Source: Liolophura sinensis (Eukaryota; Mollusca; Polyplacophora; Chitonida; Chitonidae). From it: a stretch of 64,000 nt of DNA. Shown here one piece after another: positions 61,512-64,000 of this stretch (the stretch's first letter is position 1; every line of letters begins with the position of its first letter). The notes below the pieces were generated by a model. That model had not been told where the DNA came from. It saw only the letters and a program-made list of their open reading frames with translations, and did not search any database. A program made the position numbers and the translations under genes. Where the stretch lies: the NCBI RefSeq assembly GCF_032854445.1, contig NC_088301.1, positions 746,001-810,000 on the forward strand. The letters run 5' to 3'.

Positions 61512-62571
61512 TACATATCTGTTTATGGTAAGCCTGGCATGGACACTAGTGTATACGTCTGTATCTGTCTAAGGTGAACCTGGCATGGACACTGGTGTAT
61601 ACGTCATTATCTGTGTACAGTCAGCCTGGCATGGACACTAGTGTATACGTCTTTATCTGTCTACAGTGAACCAGGCATGGACATTGGTGTATACGCCATT
61701 ATCTGTGTACAGTCAGCCTGGCATGGACACTAGTGTATACGTCTTTATCTGTCTACAGTGAACCAGGCATGGGCATTGGTGTACACGCCATTATCTGTGT
61801 ACAGTCAGCCTGGCATGGACACTAGTGTATACGTCTTTATCTGTCTACAGTGAACCAGGCATGGACATTGGTGTATATGTCATTATCTGTGTACAGTCAG
61901 CCTGGCATGGACACTAGTGTATACGTCTTTATCTGTCTACAGTGAACCAGGCATGGACATTGGTGTATATGTCATTATCTGTGTACAGTCAGCCTGGCAT
62001 GGACACTAGTGTATACGTCTTTATCTGTCTACAGTGAACCAGGCATGGACATTGGTGTATATGTCATTATCTGTGTACAGTCAGCCTGGCATGGACACTA
62101 GTGTATACGTCTGTATCTGTCTACAGTGAACCAGGCATGGACATTGGTGTATATGTCATTATCTGTGTACAGTCAGCCTGGCATGGACACTAGTGTATAC
62201 GTCTTTATCTGTCTACGGTGAATCAGGCATGGGCATTGGTGTATACGTCTTTATCTGTGTACAGTTAGCCTGGCATGGACACTAGTGTATACGCCTTTAT
62301 CTGTCTACGGTGAACCAGGCATGGGCATTGGTGTATACGCCATTATCTGTGTACAGTCAGCCTGGCATGGACACTAGTGTATACGTCTTCATCTGTCTAC
62401 AGTGAACCAGGCATGGACATTGGTGTATACGTCATTATCTGTGTACAGTCAGCCTGGCATGGACACTAGTGTATACGTCTGTATCTGTCTACAGTGAACC
62501 AGGCATGGACATTGGTGTATATGTCATTATCTGTGTACAGTCAGCCTGGCATGGACACAAGCGTGTATACA
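61512..62571. repeat. 92-bp dimeric minisatellite, about 11.5 dimers
   Basis: Two 46-bp monomers alternate strictly: A (gtgtatacgtctttatctgt - ctacagtgaaccaggcatgg - acattg) and B (gtgtatatgtcattatctgt - gtacagtcagcctggcatgg - acacta). Mixed monomers appear only near 62215-62290. Confidence 0.97.
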
Positions 62572-64000
62572 TCATTATCTTAGTTATATGTTTAGTTGGC
62601 AGTCAAATGCAACCAGAAATTAGCTCAACCAGATCCAAAAATCTGAATTTTTCTTTCGGCAATAGGCCTATTTCCCTTTAATGTACTGTCCAATGGATGT
62701 GAAGTAACGCGAGAAAGTATGAACTTTCACGAGATCATTGTCTATCACGGTGCGGATGTAGAGTTTGTAAACAGGAAGTTGGCGGATATGATAACCTTCA
62801 TCAGATGACAGGTAACGATAAACAGCACAGTGCAATGCCCTTAGTTACAAGCATATGAATGCATTCATCATCACCTTGTGTAAATCATGGATTTCAGAAT
62901 ACGATTTCTATAGAATAGCCCTCACCACAGCCGTGTGCAGGCTTCATTTTCAAGCTCTGCCTTAATGATATCACACCTACCCATCACAAATTAAATTTAC
63001 AGGCCTGGACATAAGCGGCAGGGGAAGGACAATGCCCTGCACCAGATAGGGGCAAACTGTTTGGTAAAGGACATTTCTGTCATGTAAATAACATTGTAAC
63101 ACTTTTAATAATGTGACTAGCTGGGAAATTTGCCATTATGTCTTACATGACTTTAAAAAAATGTTTCCATACTGTTGAAGCGTGTTTTTACACTTCAGAA
63201 ATCAAATGGCTTCATTGCCAGGAGGCAGCACGGGTCAGAGTTATACCTGGACTTCATGGCCCTTCTGTTTCCAGGTGATCTGGTTAACGCCATACAGCGA
63301 CGAACAGTCTTAAACCATACATATGTACAAACCATACTCAAGCAACGTGGAAGCTATCCATCTCGTTGAAATATACGGCATTTGTAGCCATGTCTGTTAT
63401 TATATAACGTTCTGTGCGAGGCAATTTGAGACGACACAATATAGTCTGCATACACAACAGGGCATAGTCTTATCTTTATTGAGGCAGTTATTGTTGGACT
63501 TACAAAACAAACATCGCCATTTTCAAATTACTCAATGTGAATCCGGATGCTTGTTTGTGTGGCTATGGCCAAAGAACAGAGCTCAGTTCTGTACGGACTT
63601 TATGTCTTTCCATCGGCTCGGTTGTCACTGTTACCCTGATAAGGGATTTTCTAAGTACACCAGGTTTAGATGGAAGTCCCATGAAAACGGACAGACGGCT
63701 GGGCATCAGGATAAACGTCTGTGAGGAGATGCGCTGTTGACCCTACCGAAAGAGCGTTTCGACCAATCCAAGTGCCTTGGAGCCAAGCAGGGGTCGCGCA
63801 TAATGGCGGCTCAAGCCGCTTTTAATGCAACTCTAAGACGGTAAAATCCTGCTACATTCACTTAAGCTGCAGTAATATTGACGCAGTTAAGATATCTTTG
63901 GGGCGATTTGCTGGCTGTCTTATACACAAGAGTGCCAGTAAACCAAAGGCAATATCAGGGCAGACGTCAGTGTTCAACTCTATCCAGATAGTGACGTCAT
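62572..64000. other. Unique sequence, no supported gene
   Basis: Open frames at 63175-63369, 63323-63724 and 63537-63740 overlap one another and show no recognisable domain. Nothing else seen up to the window end. Confidence 0.45.

Noticed and set aside
63323-63724. 133-codon frame near the window end
   Set aside because: Overlaps two other open frames and has no recognisable domain; no support beyond length.

Overview
The window looks like non-coding, repeat-dense DNA from a marine invertebrate, most probably a mollusc. The main evidence is three tRNA-derived SINE designs of types I recognise from mollusc and other lophotrochozoan genomes. Low GC, many spliced-gene-like signals, Penelope-like retroelement fragments and microsatellites also fit an animal nuclear genome. 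There are no operons, no bacterial-type gene density and no long conserved open reading frames. Species cannot be named from the sequence.

Tandem repeats dominate: summing the arrays listed here gives roughly 22 kb, about a third of the window, in more than 20 unrelated families with periods from 2 to 92 bp. The largest are a 49-bp array (23.5-27.0 kb, about 72 copies), a 56-bp array (54.9-58.8 kb, about 70 copies) and a 73-bp array (47.5-50.0 kb, about 34 copies). Others lie at 3.5-4.9, 6.5-7.2, 8.9-9.2, 9.3-10.5, 13.1-13.4, 14.8-16.0, 21.6-22.2, 27.7-28.1, 32.8-33.7, 35.6-35.9, 37.7-39.5, 43.7-45.3, 46.0-46.4, 51.8-52.1 and 61.5-62.6 kb. Nearly every long open frame in the window is a by-product of one of these arrays.

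Dispersed elements sit between and inside the arrays. Two SINEs have clean target-site duplications (19.8-20.16 kb, minus; 31.23-31.51 kb, plus). Two more have landed inside minisatellites (3.68-4.03 kb and 38.84-39.11 kb), and in the second case truncated SINE tails have been amplified along with the array. At 52.1-54.9 kb two broken Penelope-like element (PLE) copies lie head to head: the minus copy keeps the C-terminal half of the reverse transcriptase including its YVDD motif, and the plus copy keeps the N-terminal half and, after an interruption, a catalytically dead motif region. Each copy ends at the edge of a minisatellite. Two foldback (MITE-like) hairpins occur at 1.76-1.96 and 53.63-53.86 kb.

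Host coding content is sparse. The best candidate is the first coding exon of a histidine-rich protein on the minus strand (36121-36250), with an ATG, a glycine/histidine-rich stretch, an eight-histidine run and a consensus splice donor; its remaining exons are not identified. Weaker exon candidates are at 59280-59420 and 60149-60214 (plus), 28858-29109 (minus, six cysteines), 17288-17461 (plus, one membrane segment) and 41229-41492 (minus). None can be assigned a function. The rest is AT-rich intergenic or intronic sequence in which I see no supported feature.
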